Assembly (NCBI GenBank): GCA_003427395.1 | Contig: BFEA01000509.1 | Span: 1,091,824 to 1,139,421, forward strand | Source of the DNA: Chara braunii | Lineage: Eukaryota; Streptophyta; Charophyceae; Charales; Characeae | DNA: 47,598 bases | Direction: 5' to 3' | Shown here: piece after piece, positions 1 to 10,159 of the stretch | How the letters are laid out: every line of letters starts with the position of its first letter | Numbering within the stretch: position 1 is the first letter of the stretch | Notes under the pieces: generated by a model | Told to the model about the DNA's origin: nothing | The model's database searches: none | The model's input: only the letters and a program-made list of their open reading frames with translations | Made by a program: the position numbers and the translations under genes

Positions 1-135
1 CCCCCAAACCTCCCCCCCCCCCCCCCAAGTACCAATTATTTCGGAAAAATACTCTGTTTCACGTCAAATTTGATGTGGGGGGTCCCTTAAAGTAGCACAA
101 GACAACCTTTTTTTTTTTTTTTTTTTTACTTTACC
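1..135. repeat. homopolymer C and T tracts
   Basis: Runs of C (about 16), T (about 20) and C (about 10) are interleaved with short unique sequence. No coding content is visible. Such tracts are prone to polymerase slippage and to assembly error, so their exact lengths are unreliable. Confidence 0.85.
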
Positions 136-285
136 CCCCCCCCCAAAAAAACAGTTGTCCGGAAACCCGGACGACCCGGACCACGAACATCCGACGGAGA
201 CGTCCGGGGGAGACGACCGACCTCCAGACCATTGGTAACCTTGGGGTCTGGTCGTTTTGTATGGTTTTCACGAATCCTGTGTTTA

Positions 286-645
286 TTTCAGAAAGTCCTC
301 GGGTTGACGACAAAACACAAGGATATGTTAAAGGCATCAGAGGTTGATGTCGAGATCGGGAAGAAGGAGCATGCGATTGCCATTGAGGAATGTCTTTTCC
401 TTCTGCCCTTGGAGGTAGGGACATATCCACGATCCGTGAGTAGGGGTCAGACCATGTATAAAAAATACTTAGCAACGCGTCGTGCAGTAGAGGACAATGC
501 TTAGAACTTTGTTTCTCACTACCCCACGTGTCGTTTGCTCGATGTTGTGCAGTGCTGGCGATAACACGTGGAACACGCGGGGAAAGACTCGCTGCAGCAA
601 CTACGTCTTGAAACTTGTGGGTTTTGAACAACATTAAACGACGTT
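286..645 (+). pseudogene. fragment of the Ulp1-linked gene (inverted copy of 6570..6932)
   Basis: The plus-strand translation shares TKHKDMLKAS, IGKKE and AIEECL with the minus-strand translation of 6790..6930, and nucleotide similarity continues to about 645. In the better preserved copy this stretch lies just upstream of a Ulp1-type protease domain, so it is probably the N-terminal part of the same gene. This copy ends before the protease domain and runs into polypyrimidine DNA. The similarity begins right after a pyrimidine-rich stretch ending in CAG at about 290, which could be an old splice acceptor. An in-frame TAG follows at about 502. The function of this N-terminal part is unknown. 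The inverted arrangement relative to 6.6-6.9 kb suggests a dispersed or mobile family. Confidence 0.55.
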
Positions 646-829
646 CCCTCTCCTCTCTCCTCCCCAACCTCCCTTTCGGATTGTCAGTACCATCACGGAG
701 GACTATGGCTGTCTTACGCATAATGAGTTTTTCAAATCTTTTGGCTACAATACTTTATGGATTTTTGCTCTTGCTGATTCTCCTTTTTGACGTTCCTTTT
801 GCTATGTCACCTGTGTCGTCAACAATTCA

Positions 830-1110
830 TCCTTCTCTCCTTCCTTCATTCTCTCTCCTTCCTTCATTCCTTCTTTAAGTCAGTCTTTCTTTCCTCCTTG
901 CTTGTTTGCGTTTGTTCTTTCTTTCTTCCCTTTTTCTTACTGTCTCTCCGTCTACTTTTTTCCTTTTTTCTTTCTTTCTTTTTTGCTTTCTTTCTCTCTC
1001 TCTTTCTCCCTCTCTCTCTCTCTCCCTCTTCCGCTCTTTCTTTCTTTCTCTCCTCTCCCTCCTCCCTCTCCTCTTCTTTCTTTCCTTTCTTTCGTTTTCG
1101 GCGCTCACAT
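830..1110. repeat. polypyrimidine (CTTT/CT)n tract
   Basis: About 280 bp are almost entirely C and T on the plus strand, built from irregular TTTC, CTCT and TTCC units. All long open frames here, including Lys/Glu/Arg-rich minus-strand ones, come from composition and are not genes. Such tracts can adopt triplex (H-DNA) structure. Confidence 0.9.
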
Positions 1111-1496
1111 CGTTGTTCGGAGAGTCGTGTGTTAATGCAATGATTGTCAGAGGATCTATGCTGACTCACCATGGATGATGAATGAATCTGTTCGGGGGAT
1201 CTTGTATTTTTGTTGCAATCGTATATGCTTTGTGTCATGTGTGGAAGTTTTGAGTCGGCTAGCGTGTGGTAACCTTCCCCCAACCCTATGTCCGTGCTTC
1301 GCCACTTTCGCTTGATTTGCGGCCTTTGACCGTATTAGCCTTAGTTTCTCCCACCGCAAATGGACGCACGAGTGGTCCTACCCCGCCGCAGTGATATTTT
1401 GCCCCCCGCGGTGTTTACCCTGCGCCCAGTGTGTCGGCGGAATAAAGCCAGAGCAGTGCAGGTATGACGTGTCGTACTCGTACGAACCACATGTGG

Positions 1497-1507
1497 CACA
1501 CACATGC

Positions 1508-1546
<39 letters not shown>
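1497..1546. repeat. (CA)n microsatellite at the SINE 3' end
   Basis: A CA dinucleotide run of nearly 50 bp. On the minus strand it is a (GT)n tract directly following the 3' end of the SINE-like element at 1547..1800. The same junction recurs at 2264, so the (GT)n is probably the tail of the element family rather than independent. Confidence 0.85.
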
Positions 1547-1800
1547 GTCCGACGAACGATTTGCATGTCAGTATCGCTGTAAGCCTCCACGAGAGTTTCC
1601 TCTGGCCTCGCCGTGCTCAGTAGTATGGATTTCGTACGTCTGGGCCTATGTCCTCCTCCGTGCAAGCACAAATTTGAACCGGTGACTTCGGCATGAAAAG
1701 CCAAGTCTCTTAATCACTACATCCAGGACAAAGTGTTCAAAAGTGGAATCGTACTGGTCGTGATATCCACCCCTCCCCTCCAAGACTGTAGTGTCCAACT
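1547..1800 (-). mobile_element. tRNA-like SINE, copy 1, ending in (GT)n
   Basis: Copies 1 and 2 share about 165 bp (1620-1790 and 1943-2106). Copies 1 and 3 share a further 75 bp (1547-1620 and 2264-2337). Read on the minus strand, the region around 1735-1660 resembles a tRNA gene, with a box A-like stretch around GTAGTG.TTAAGAG and a box B-like GGTTCAAAT. The element then continues through a tRNA-unrelated body and ends exactly in (GT)n. This is the classical SINE layout of internal Pol III promoter, body and simple tail. The tRNA likeness is by eye only and box A carries an extra base. About 50 bp of shared sequence lies upstream of the tRNA-like part, so the true 5' end is uncertain. Confidence 0.5.
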
Positions 1801-1942
1801 CAACACACACCACACACAACACCCACGGACACAGCAATTCTTGTACACTTCGCTCTGTAGTCAGCACGTAACTCCCACTGGTACTCTTACCCGCTCACAC
1901 ATACGGGACTTATCAATGCCCGCGGCTCACGGGCGCTTCCAC

Positions 1943-2110
1943 AGTAGTATGGATTCCGTACGTCTGGGCCTAAATCCTCCTCCGTGCAAGCACAGATTCG
2001 AATCGGCGACGCCGACCTCAAGAGCCAAGTCTCTTAACCACTACAGCCAGGACACGGTGTTCAAAAGTGGAATCGTACCAGTCGTGATATCCACCCCATC
2101 CCTGACAGGA
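1943..2110 (-). mobile_element. tRNA-like SINE, copy 2 (5' part)
   Basis: This is the second copy of the tRNA-like portion and is better preserved. The minus strand has TGGCTGTAGTGGTTAAGAG followed about 40 nt later by GATTCGAATC, a close match to the Pol III B box. It differs from copy 1 at scattered sites. The body after about 1943 is not followed by the usual 3' segment, so this copy is truncated or rearranged. It is preceded on its 5' side by a (GATT)n run. Confidence 0.5.
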
Positions 2111-2115
2111 TTTTG

Positions 2116-2230
2116 ATTGGTTGATTGATTGATTGATTGACTGATTGATTGGTTGTACACACACACACACACACACACACAACCACACACACACACAAAC
2201 ACACAAACACACAAACACACAAACACATAA

Positions 2231-2262
<32 letters not shown>

Positions 2263-2263
2263 A
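2116..2263. repeat. (GATT)n and (CA)n microsatellites
   Basis: About nine GATT or near-GATT units at 2116-2152 are followed by an interrupted (CA)n/(ACAA)n tract to 2263. The CA part on the minus strand forms the (GT)n tail of the SINE piece at 2264..2340. Cys/Val-rich ORFs read across it are artefacts. Confidence 0.85.
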
Positions 2264-2340
2264 AGTCCGACGAACGATTTGCATGTCAGTATCGCTGTGA
2301 GCCTCCACCAGAGCTTCCTTTGGCCTCGCCGTGCTCAGCC
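2264..2340 (-). mobile_element. SINE 3' end, copy 3
   Basis: About 75 bp nearly identical to 1547..1620, again directly followed on the minus strand by a GT-rich tail. The tRNA-like head is missing, so this is a 5'-truncated copy. Its recurrence next to (GT)n supports the tail being part of the mobile unit. Confidence 0.5.
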
Positions 2341-2400
2341 ATAGTTCACCATTTTTTTTTTAATTTTTTTTTTTTGTGACTGCGTGTGTGTGTGTATGAG

Positions 2401-2492
<92 letters not shown>

Positions 2493-2493
2493 N

Positions 2494-2568
<75 letters not shown>

Positions 2569-2575
2569 GAGAGAA

Positions 2576-2643
<68 letters not shown>
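2341..2643. repeat. compound microsatellite (GT)n-(GA)n-(GT)n
   Basis: A T-rich run and a short GT block lead into roughly 150 bp of pure GA, with one N at about 2493, then about 60 bp of pure GT. The N and the perfect repeat suggest that the true length is not resolved in the assembly. Confidence 0.9.
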
Positions 2644-2645
<2 letters not shown>

Positions 2646-4251
2646 GATTACTCCATGATAAACATGTCGAAGCAAGTACAAAAACCGTAAAGCCATAAAG
2701 CTCTGAAATAATTTATCGGCATACCCTCATTATCCTTATCAAGCAAGCACAAGACTTCTACAAGCCAACCACCCGTTTCGCAGGATCTTGTAGATATAGC
2801 ATGGCCTAGACTGTGTAGCCGTATACATGCCATATGATGGACGAGAGAGACGTTTTCCTGAGGACATAATCAGATGAGGGGGGTATACATGATCTAACCT
2901 TACAGCCGTACGTCCGTCCGGATGATCGGGTGAAAATGCAATCGTTCGTCCAAGCATGGGTGTTCGATTATTTCCAAGACGTATATTATACGAGACCATT
3001 TCTGATACCGTAGTAAAGAGCGGGGTGGGTAATTACGAGGTCAGCTCAGAATCGAGGGGAACACATCAATCCATCATTTCAGAAAGATCCGTGATCTGTT
3101 CTAATGATTGCAAGTCGCATTCATATTCGTATATTTGTCTATCAGTATCATAGTCCGAATCGCAGAGACATAATAGATTCATATGTTCATAGGAAAGATT
3201 TTGAAGTTTCGAACAATGATTCGACTATGCATGTCTATTCTTTTCAATGGATATGGACAGAAAGACTGAATCCATGCATAACACAGAAAAAAACACAACA
3301 GTATTACTCGTAAACAATCAAGAAAGAAATAATTCGCGTAATTGAAAAAAACTCATTCACCCCAAAATCCAATTTTGTCTGCGCCATCCATCCTAATAAC
3401 CGATCCGGGTATCAACCATGACGGTTGGTGTTCGCTCGGATAGATATTATGTGTGGAGGCGGTTCCGTAAGCATTTATTGAAAAAAACTCGACAATATGA
3501 GAAAGAGCCAAGGCACGAAGTGCATGCATCCGTATTCCATCCATCGTTGATCACACATATTGAAAAAACCGGAATTAGACAAAAAACACGAATACTGTAC
3601 TTCAAAGAAAACTATCATCCAAACTGAAAACGACGTGATCTCTTCTCATAGCCAATCAAGCTGATACGTCACCCTCTCCACCCCCCTCCTTTAATAAACT
3701 CAAAACATAACTCGAAACTTTATGCGATCCAGAACAAACCCGCTGCATACCCAAAGGCGGTTCCACGTAGTATGGGAGAGCCGCCTTGACAGCAAAAGCA
3801 GGGAGGGCGGTGGCGATCCCTAAAGCGCTTTTTTGCCGTAAGCCACCAGTTCACGGCCTCATCAGAGGGAACACATGCTTCTTTTGAAAATCATACATTC
3901 TTTAAGAGTCGGAGTGGCGATGACGGCGGCAATGCTTGCAGGAGAAGCAAGAAAGCAAGGAACGAAAGAAAGGCTAACAAAGCAATAAAAGCAAGCAAAA
4001 CATACGCCGAGACCTCGATAGCTATCCCCATCCTGTCATCCGCCGTGTCTCTGCTTAGTGCCATCGTACCGAGCTCTAACAGCCTACAAGCAGCCCAACG
4101 CAAAAGTACAAATGGAAAAAAAATCCACATCACCACATGCACAGATTCCGGGCGTGTTTATTGCGAGATCAGCGCGCGAATGGCGTTTGCGTGGCGCATG
4201 GTGCTCATCAGCTAATCTTGTGAATGCTTCGAGGGATGACGGCGTGGGTGC
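2644..4251. other. no gene recognised
   Basis: AT-moderate sequence with only short ORFs (up to about 85 codons) that lack recognisable motifs and overlap on both strands. I see no repeats beyond short purine-rich stretches and no RNA gene. Confidence 0.6.
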
Positions 4252-4479
4252 TTATACCATGTCCGTTTCGTCATCGATCATTCGATCCTGCAGCTCCTGG
4301 TCCACCTGGTAGTCCATGGCGAAGGTACTCGCAAGGTAGCAACGTTCCGTCGGCGACAAATACACCTCCACCTGAGCACTTGAGAGCTTGGAAATCCCGC
4401 CGCCGTTCGGCTCGTAGTTGGATACTTCGATCAAATGGAAGCTGAGAGCGCTGAGTAGCTGATGGAATTCCGAGGGTTG
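4252..4479 (-). CDS. possible terminal exon, unknown protein
   Basis: A minus-strand frame of about 75 codons ends at a stop at 4252. It reads like natural protein: it contains SSAQVEVYLSPTERCYLAST, then FAMDYQVDQELQDR, and an acidic C-terminus ending DDETDMV. The composition is mixed and not repeat-like, unlike most ORFs here. It is closed upstream by an in-frame TGA near 4490, so if real it would be a last exon joined to upstream exons on the high-coordinate side. I do not recognise the family and see no clear splice acceptor. It could equally be a chance ORF or a retroposed fragment. Confidence 0.3.
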   Translation of the reverse strand, partial: QPSEFHQLLSALSFHLIEVSNYEPNGGGISKLSSAQVEVYLSPTERCYLASTFAMDYQVDQELQDRMIDDETDMV

Positions 4480-4499
4480 TCAACACGTTATTCGTTAAA

Positions 4500-5180
4500 A
4501 TAGGACATTATACGGTGTCCTCTTTCTAACGAATTAATTTTTGGCTGCAGCCTAAGCAACGTAGGCATGCCCATCCAGGGGTTAACCACATGCAAAAGCG
4601 TCCTGAGATCCGTACTTATGAAACTTCATAAATGAAATCCCAAATGCGGAAGTGTGTTGGGATCCTTACTTGTTGAACTTCAAAACTATGTTGGTGATCG
4701 TGTGGGGAAGTGTGTTGGGATCCATACCAGTGAAACTTTATAAACGAACAACGATTGGCACGCCAAAGGGAACCCTGTGCGGAAGTGTGCCGTGATTCTT
4801 ACTTGTCAAACTTCAATTTCAGAAATGTGATGAAAGATACAGTAACTATATTGTGACACTGTCCTCTTTCTTACGAATTCATTTTTGACTGTAGTGTTTG
4901 TACATGGGCATGCCCGCCCAGTCGCCCCAAATGCGAAAGTTTGCTGACATCCATAGCTGTTGAACTTTTGTAAACAAAATTAGCAATTTAATTATATTGA
5001 ATTGGAGAGTATAATTCTTTCGGTTATCCCAAAGTTACACATGCAGGTTCATCGTCTTGCTGAAGATGATTGTTTAGATGTATGATGACATCCAGACTTG
5101 TACTTAGAAGACTTGTGACCCTGACAGATTGGAACAGGAGTGTGTCGAGATCCATACTTGTTAAACTCAAAGCTCTTCGT
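4500..5180. repeat. diverged tandem repeat, period about 345 bp with inner subrepeats
   Basis: Segments at about 4510-4640 and 4855-4985 share GTCCTCTTTCT.ACGAATT, GGCATGCCC and a following GATCC.TA-CTT-GTTGAACTT-like stretch. Shorter subunits around GGAAGTGTGTTGGGATCC recur at about 4650, 4710, 4780 and 5135. Copies are strongly diverged, consistent with an old tandem array. No coding potential is visible. Confidence 0.6.
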
Positions 5181-5255
5181 TTACGTATGTGATGAGCAAG
5201 GTGTCATGATTGAACCGTTGTTGGTTAACACATCAAATTTTCGTTTACTACGTTA

Positions 5256-5385
5256 TCCCTAAGTCCGAATCTCTTCAACATCGAAACAATCGTCTCGGGT
5301 GAGACGACGGGTGTGCTTGCATAAGTCCGAATCTCTTTAACATCCAAACAATCGTCTCGGGTGAAACGATGGGTGTGTTTGCACA
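5256..5385. repeat. 62-bp tandem duplication with a hairpin
   Basis: AAGTCCGAATCTCTT begins at 5261 and again at 5323. Each unit contains CGTCTCGGGTGARACG, an inverted repeat with 6-bp arms around GGGT; in copy 2 one pair becomes a wobble pair. The stretch from here to 5600 contains no gene that I can see. Confidence 0.7.
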
Positions 5386-5639
5386 AATTCCGCATATAGG
5401 CACGCTCATCATCTCGCCTGGCATGAGGGCACTAAAATTCATACTTGTTTACAGTTGTGATGGGCAAGGTGTATTTCAATAACCACTAAATTTCGATATT
5501 CTATGTACAAGTGTAAAACTTTAAATTGTGCTCCATCACGATGAATATCCGCATTTTAAATGGTCACGCAAAGAAGGTTTGGGCATCCACTGACCAATTT
5601 CACATAAGATGAGATTTCTCATTCATCCACCAACTAGTT

Positions 5640-5730
5640 TCACAATCATGTTTACACTTCCAGTTGAACAGAATTCGAAACATGGAACACAATACTTCAA
5701 CTTGAACAAAATTCGGAACATGGAACATTA
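5640..5730. repeat. 38-bp imperfect direct duplication
   Basis: CTTCCAGTTGAACAGAATTC...CATGGAACA and CTTCAACTTGAACAAAATTC...CATGGAACA occur side by side. This is a minor local duplication just downstream (in gene sense) of the Ulp1 pseudogene. Confidence 0.6.
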
Positions 5731-5923
5731 CGTGGCATAGATTACAAAGCCCATACATGACGCAGGACATGCATTGAGCTTGCCGTAGATAACGCGAACT
5801 CGGAACGATAAAAGAAAGCAATGCCTCTGGCAGAAGGATAGTTGAATAATGTCTCGATTTACGAAATTTAACGATCAACGAATGGAACACCTTAAAAAAA
5901 ATTTTCGAAGTCTATTAAATTCA

Positions 5924-6932
5924 TCAAAGACAACGATGTTCTAAGACACATGATGCTAATTGTCGTCCAAGAAGCGAAATATCTTTACAAAAAAACCGGA
6001 AAGGCGGTCGATCTCCATGTTGCAACAACGTCGCATACATCAACATGAACACACCACAGCTTGCTCCATCCACTTGTCTCGGAACTCCATCCACCACAAC
6101 ATTTCCCACTATGGACTTCCAATTCCTACCCGACCGCCTATGTGATGTTTGATGTTCTAAATACTGCACAAACCCGAAAACACTAAAGTAAAAACTAGAA
6201 TCAGCTGCAATGCGAGGAAAAAAATCAAAAATTTCGAGAACATCATCTTTCATGTTGACGGAATTGAGGATCTAGTGATCATCATCTTTGTGGACAGGAA
6301 CGAAGATAATATCGTAACGAAGCAAATCTACGTTTTTAGCCCACCTCTGCACCCCATTGTGTCCTTGAAGTCGCAGTTTACTGAAGAAGAACGGATTAAC
6401 GTTGAAGACTTGAAGGCGAAGAGATGTCGCGTGATCCACATGCGGTCGACCCCAACAACGCCATATAGAAATTGACGACCTCATCATTCACCCTGCCGTT
6501 GACATACAAGAGGGTGAGGAGACCTTTTGCTGCAACCCGAAATTGACCATCGCCCAGTATACAGAGAATAGTGTTAGACGACACCGAGCCTCGTACAGTG
6601 TCGTCCAAAACCCTCAAGCTCAGAGGCGCAATCGTTGCAGCGAAACTTTTCCCGCGTGCTGCACTTGTTGTCTGCACTGCACAACATCGAGCAAAGGACA
6701 CGTGGGATAGTGAGAAACGGAGTTCTAGGCATTGTCCCCCGGTGCATAACGCGTTACTAAGTACTTCTCATACATGGCCTGATCCCTACTCACAAATTGT
6801 GGATATGTCCCTTTCTCTGGGCAAGAAGGGAAAGACATTCCTCAATGGCAACGGTGTACTCCTTCTTCCCGATCTTGTCATCAACCCTTGATGCTTTTAA
6901 CATATCCTTGTGTTTTGTACTCAACCCGGGGA
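5924..6932 (-). pseudogene. Ulp1/SENP-type (C48) cysteine protease, broken
   Basis: Three minus-strand pieces add up to a Ulp1 protease domain. The first holds VNDEVVNFYMALL, the substrate-side motif usually written LNDE.INFY. The second, after a frameshift near 6430-6480, holds FFFSKL, QRWAKNVDLL and IIFVPVHKDDDH, ending at the catalytic His region. The third, after a stop where the family usually has Trp after this His (TAG at about 6269-6271), holds NMKDDVLEIFDFF and QVDGASCGVFML, with the Gln oxyanion residue six before the catalytic Cys. Ulp1-family proteins cleave SUMO or similar tags. Copies in transposons (Mutator-like, CACTA, KDZ/Zisupton) are common in plants and other eukaryotes. 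The 6570-6932 part is duplicated in inverted orientation at 286-645. The assignment is strong; the transposon type is unknown. Confidence 0.8.
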
Positions 6933-7051
6933 CTTTCTGCAATATGTGCTCTGGATATTTGGAGGACCTCCGTGTTCGAGACGACACCACCCTTGTACAA
7001 CAGAAGAAAGACAAAACGGAAAATGAGAACCATACATTCGTAGAGACGCAA

Positions 7052-7724
7052 CAGTCAAGAGGACCTCTCCGACCACAGGACCCTGATCTCGCGTGGTCAT
7101 GTGCACCCAGGTGTGGTTGTGCAACTGAAAAACAAAACGACTGCAACATCCGAGCTTATCACCCCCGCACTTCGCAAAGGAAAACCACCACAACTCACAG
7201 AAACCAGAGGTCAGCAATCCCCGAAGTTCGGACTGCAGCGGACTTTTCAATACACCAGCCCCACTGAGACTGACCACATCCCGCATCGACAAAGGAAGTT
7301 CGGATCCCGGGGGACTAAAACCAGCACTATTTTCGAGAAGGGAAAACTGTCAGTCCATCTACTTGGCCACTTTCTGAGCACCTTGCCCTACAGTCAAGCA
7401 GGACCTCTTCGACCACAGGACCCTGATCTCGCGTGGTCATGTGCACCCGGGTGCAGTTGTGCGACTGGAAAACAAAACGACTGCAACATTCGAGCTTATC
7501 ACTCTCGCACTTCGCAAAGGAAACACCACAACTCACAGAAGCCGGAGGCCAGCAATCCTTGAAGTTCGGACTGCGGCGGACTTTTCAACACACCAGCCCC
7601 ACCGAGACTGACCACATCACGCATCGACAAAGGAAGTTAGGATCCAGGTGGACTAAAACCGGCACTATTCCCGAGAAGGAAAAACTGTCAGTCCATCTAC
7701 TTGGCCACTTTCTTAGCACCTTGG
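7052..7724. repeat. 340-bp tandem duplication (2 copies) carrying AB boxes
   Basis: Unit 1 starts at CAGTCAAGAGGACC (7052) and unit 2 at CAGTCAAGCAGGACC (7391). The two copies are about 90% identical by eye. Each contains two degenerate copies of the GAAGTTCGGA...GGACTT box (7223, 7295; 7561, 7633) that is abundant at 13.7-17.8 kb. The period is close to twice the 172-bp unit there, which suggests common ancestry. ORFs read through this segment repeat the same peptide on each strand and are not convincing genes. Confidence 0.8.
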
Positions 7725-9398
7725 CCACTTCCTCAGCCGGGGCAGATCCTTCCTTGGATGGAGTGTAAGGTTTTGGACGAAGTTTTCGCCGCCCTCAACT
7801 AGCAACCCGGCCGAGTCACAGATAGGCCGACGAGCTGGAGTAGGAAGGGCCGCTGGCCGTAGCATGCCGGTATCCGAAACTTCCCGTATGTACAGACAGT
7901 GTGGACAGTCGTCGTGTGTATAGCGCGAACTGTAATCCGGCGACATCCGGATGCGCAGGCGTTCTTCACGACTTACCAGTTGTTTCTCTCTCCGCTCCTT
8001 CGATGGTGAATTTGGCGCAGGCAAAGCGAGCACGTCGAGAGCTTGACCGCCGAACCTTGATTTTTTTGGGGACATCACATGCTTTCCTCCACCGAGCTCG
8101 CCTTCCCCTTCGGCGGCAAGGATGGCCGGCAACACTTGAGACTTTGGCGGCGACGAAGCGAGGGCAGCTTCCAAGGAAGATACGACGTTGGCAGTTGCGG
8201 ACGAACGGGCAGAAACGTTGTGGTCGCCAAGGATACCGTCGATAACTTCGTCGATGCTTATACGTCGACTTTTTTCAAACAGGCCGATAGCGACGGAAGC
8301 CTCGTCGAACTGGTGCTGCAAGTCGACAGCAGACGTCAGTGGCCGGACCGCATAATCTTCAGGCTCTGCGGAAAGGCTGCTGACCACTTGTGTCTCCATC
8401 TCTATTGTCGTGGCATCGTCGTCGACATTATCCTCGTGATGCTCTCCGTACAGTTGTCCGAACTCGTCAGACGACTCTCCAGATCCGGCATCATCCTCAC
8501 TGTGTTCCACTTCGTCTTCTCCAGACGCGGCACCCTCCATTCCTTCAAAGAAATCAATTAGCTCCGTTTCTCCCGCTTCCTCCCCTTCCACCTCTTCTTC
8601 CCCTTCTTCCTCCCCTTCTTGCGCTCCCTTCTGTTCCTCCATTTTCTCCCCTACTTCCCTCCCACGAAACTCGTCCCCTTCCGCGGTACCCATGCTGAAT
8701 CTCGAGGACCGCCCTTCCGTCCCCGTGCACGCTGCCCCTCTCAACGGCACGACAATCCCCGGCCGACCAACCCTGCCCGAAGAAGTTCGGATCTCGGCGG
8801 ACTTCGTGGTCTCCATGTCGCCGGACCCTGCACTTGCAGCCTCCCGCTACAATCCTTGCGGTCGTCGCTCCCGCTCAGGCGACACCTTTCTGACGTCTCC
8901 GTCCCGCGCCGCAATGCTGCGAATTTCTTTATCCTTGCTTGGATCCCCCGACCCCGAGCAACTTCGCATTTCGGACCGCTCTGGCGGCTCCACACCCGAC
9001 GTAGTTCGGATCCCGGCGGACTTCGGCTTTCCGGCGAAGCGACTGCCCAGAGCAACCAAGGCTGCCAAAGTGTCCCTTGCTGAGCCCACGGACGAAGTCG
9101 CGGGGTCGGCGTAGTGTGTCGTACGCTCGGGCCGGGTGCCTGTCGACGGAGTTCGGTCGACGGCGAAACCCGCCACCCCAGCGCTGCCTCCCAGTGTCGT
9201 GTTGCGGCCGTGAGACCCTCTCTCCCCCATAGGCGGGATTCCTTTGCCACCCCCTGCATCGCCACCCCCATCCCCTTCGCTTCCAGATGACCCCCCCCCG
9301 GAACCACCGTCCGGCCCACTGGGAGGGGGCACGTTCCAATCCACCACGCCCTTCGACGGACTCGTGTCGAGCTCGTAGTAATCCTCCGTCAATTCCAA
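7713..9398 (-). pseudogene. acidic, low-complexity C-terminal part of the broken 7.7-13.7 kb gene
   Basis: One minus frame runs from about 9398 to 7713, interrupted only by a TAG at 8847-8849. The first part holds ELTEDYYELD followed by Gly/Ser/Pro-rich sequence. The second holds a long Glu/Gly tract (about residues 56-85 of the 367-codon ORF), then IDEVIDGILGDH and VMSPKKSRFGGQALDVLALP. Two AB boxes lie inside the open frame and are translated (for example KSAEIRTS). Acidic disordered regions suggest a nuclear or chromatin-associated protein, but that is inference. It follows the preceding domains in order on the same strand, with a one-base frameshift near 9425. Confidence 0.5.
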
Positions 9399-10152
9399 CC
9401 ACCACTTGTCCTGAAGCTCGTCGAACAGTCAACCGGCAGTGAAATGAGGGACAGGTCGCCGGGTGCTAAAGTGTTATTTTCGACCGTCACTTTCTGGAGG
9501 ACCGAAATCCTCACGAGGTGCAGGAAGTTCGACTTCGACTCTCGTGGGAATGACACCCATCCCGCGCCCGGGATTGCCACTGCCATGACCCACTCCCCAT
9601 TTTGTATCGCTGGTTCGATGACTTCCGGATGCCAAACCATGTCATGACCCAGTCCAGCTCAGGTGAATGACGTTGCGGTTCAAGCAGGAAGTGGATGTTG
9701 TCATCCTTCCAAGATGGATGATCGGGCGGGACGACGGACCCGGGACGCAAAGCGGGCGGGGGGGTGGCCAGAGCTCTAAGTCTCTTCAGCAACTTCATCG
9801 ACGTGGTGCTCGGCGCCGGTTTGGCCAATGGTGACACGAGGGCTGCAGCGCTCGGTGATGGAACGGCCGACGAGGACCCTCGGCCGTGGTCCGCCGGAGG
9901 CGGGTCGTACTGCAGGTCGATGCTCTCCGTGTCGCTCTCCTCCTCCTTCACGTTGGAGACAAACTCCACACCTATGGCTTCCTCGTCGTCAGTGGAGATC
10001 AGGGAAGTGTAACTGGCTAACTTCAACTGCTCCTCGGATTCCACGAAGTACAGCGACTGGAGCCTTTCGATAAATGCCTTCGCGTTCATGCGTGAGGCGA
10101 AGTGGTAGTTGTCGAGCACTGCCAACATGTGGTCCTTCCGGAAGATGAACAT
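9389..10152 (-). pseudogene. middle segment of the broken gene, unknown domain
   Basis: Two overlapping frames follow the methyltransferase-like segment. The first starts with FIFRKDHMLAVLDNYHFASR and FIERLQSLYFVES, then becomes acidic and Pro/Ser-rich. The second, after a frameshift near 9640, has WHPEVIEPAIQNGEWVMAVA and VSFPRESKSNFLHLVRISVL. The two pieces join with no loss of sense around a repeated W-V pattern, and a further frameshift near 10150 links back to the previous frame. I do not recognise a family. Collinearity and shared strand are the grounds for treating it as one gene. Confidence 0.45.
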
Positions 10153-10159
10153 GTGTCAG

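Noticed and set aside
864-1283. Lys/Glu/Arg-rich or Phe/Leu/Ser-rich ORFs
   Set aside because: They are direct translations of a polypyrimidine/polypurine tract with no other protein-like features.
1285-1310. Shared 17-mer TCCGTGCTTCGCCACTT with 19020
   Set aside because: Similarity does not extend beyond about 17 bp on either side, so no repeat family can be supported from two copies.
1341-2696. Cys-Val and Thr-His repeat proteins
   Set aside because: They translate CA/GT and GA microsatellites in several frames; no start context or homologous flanks.
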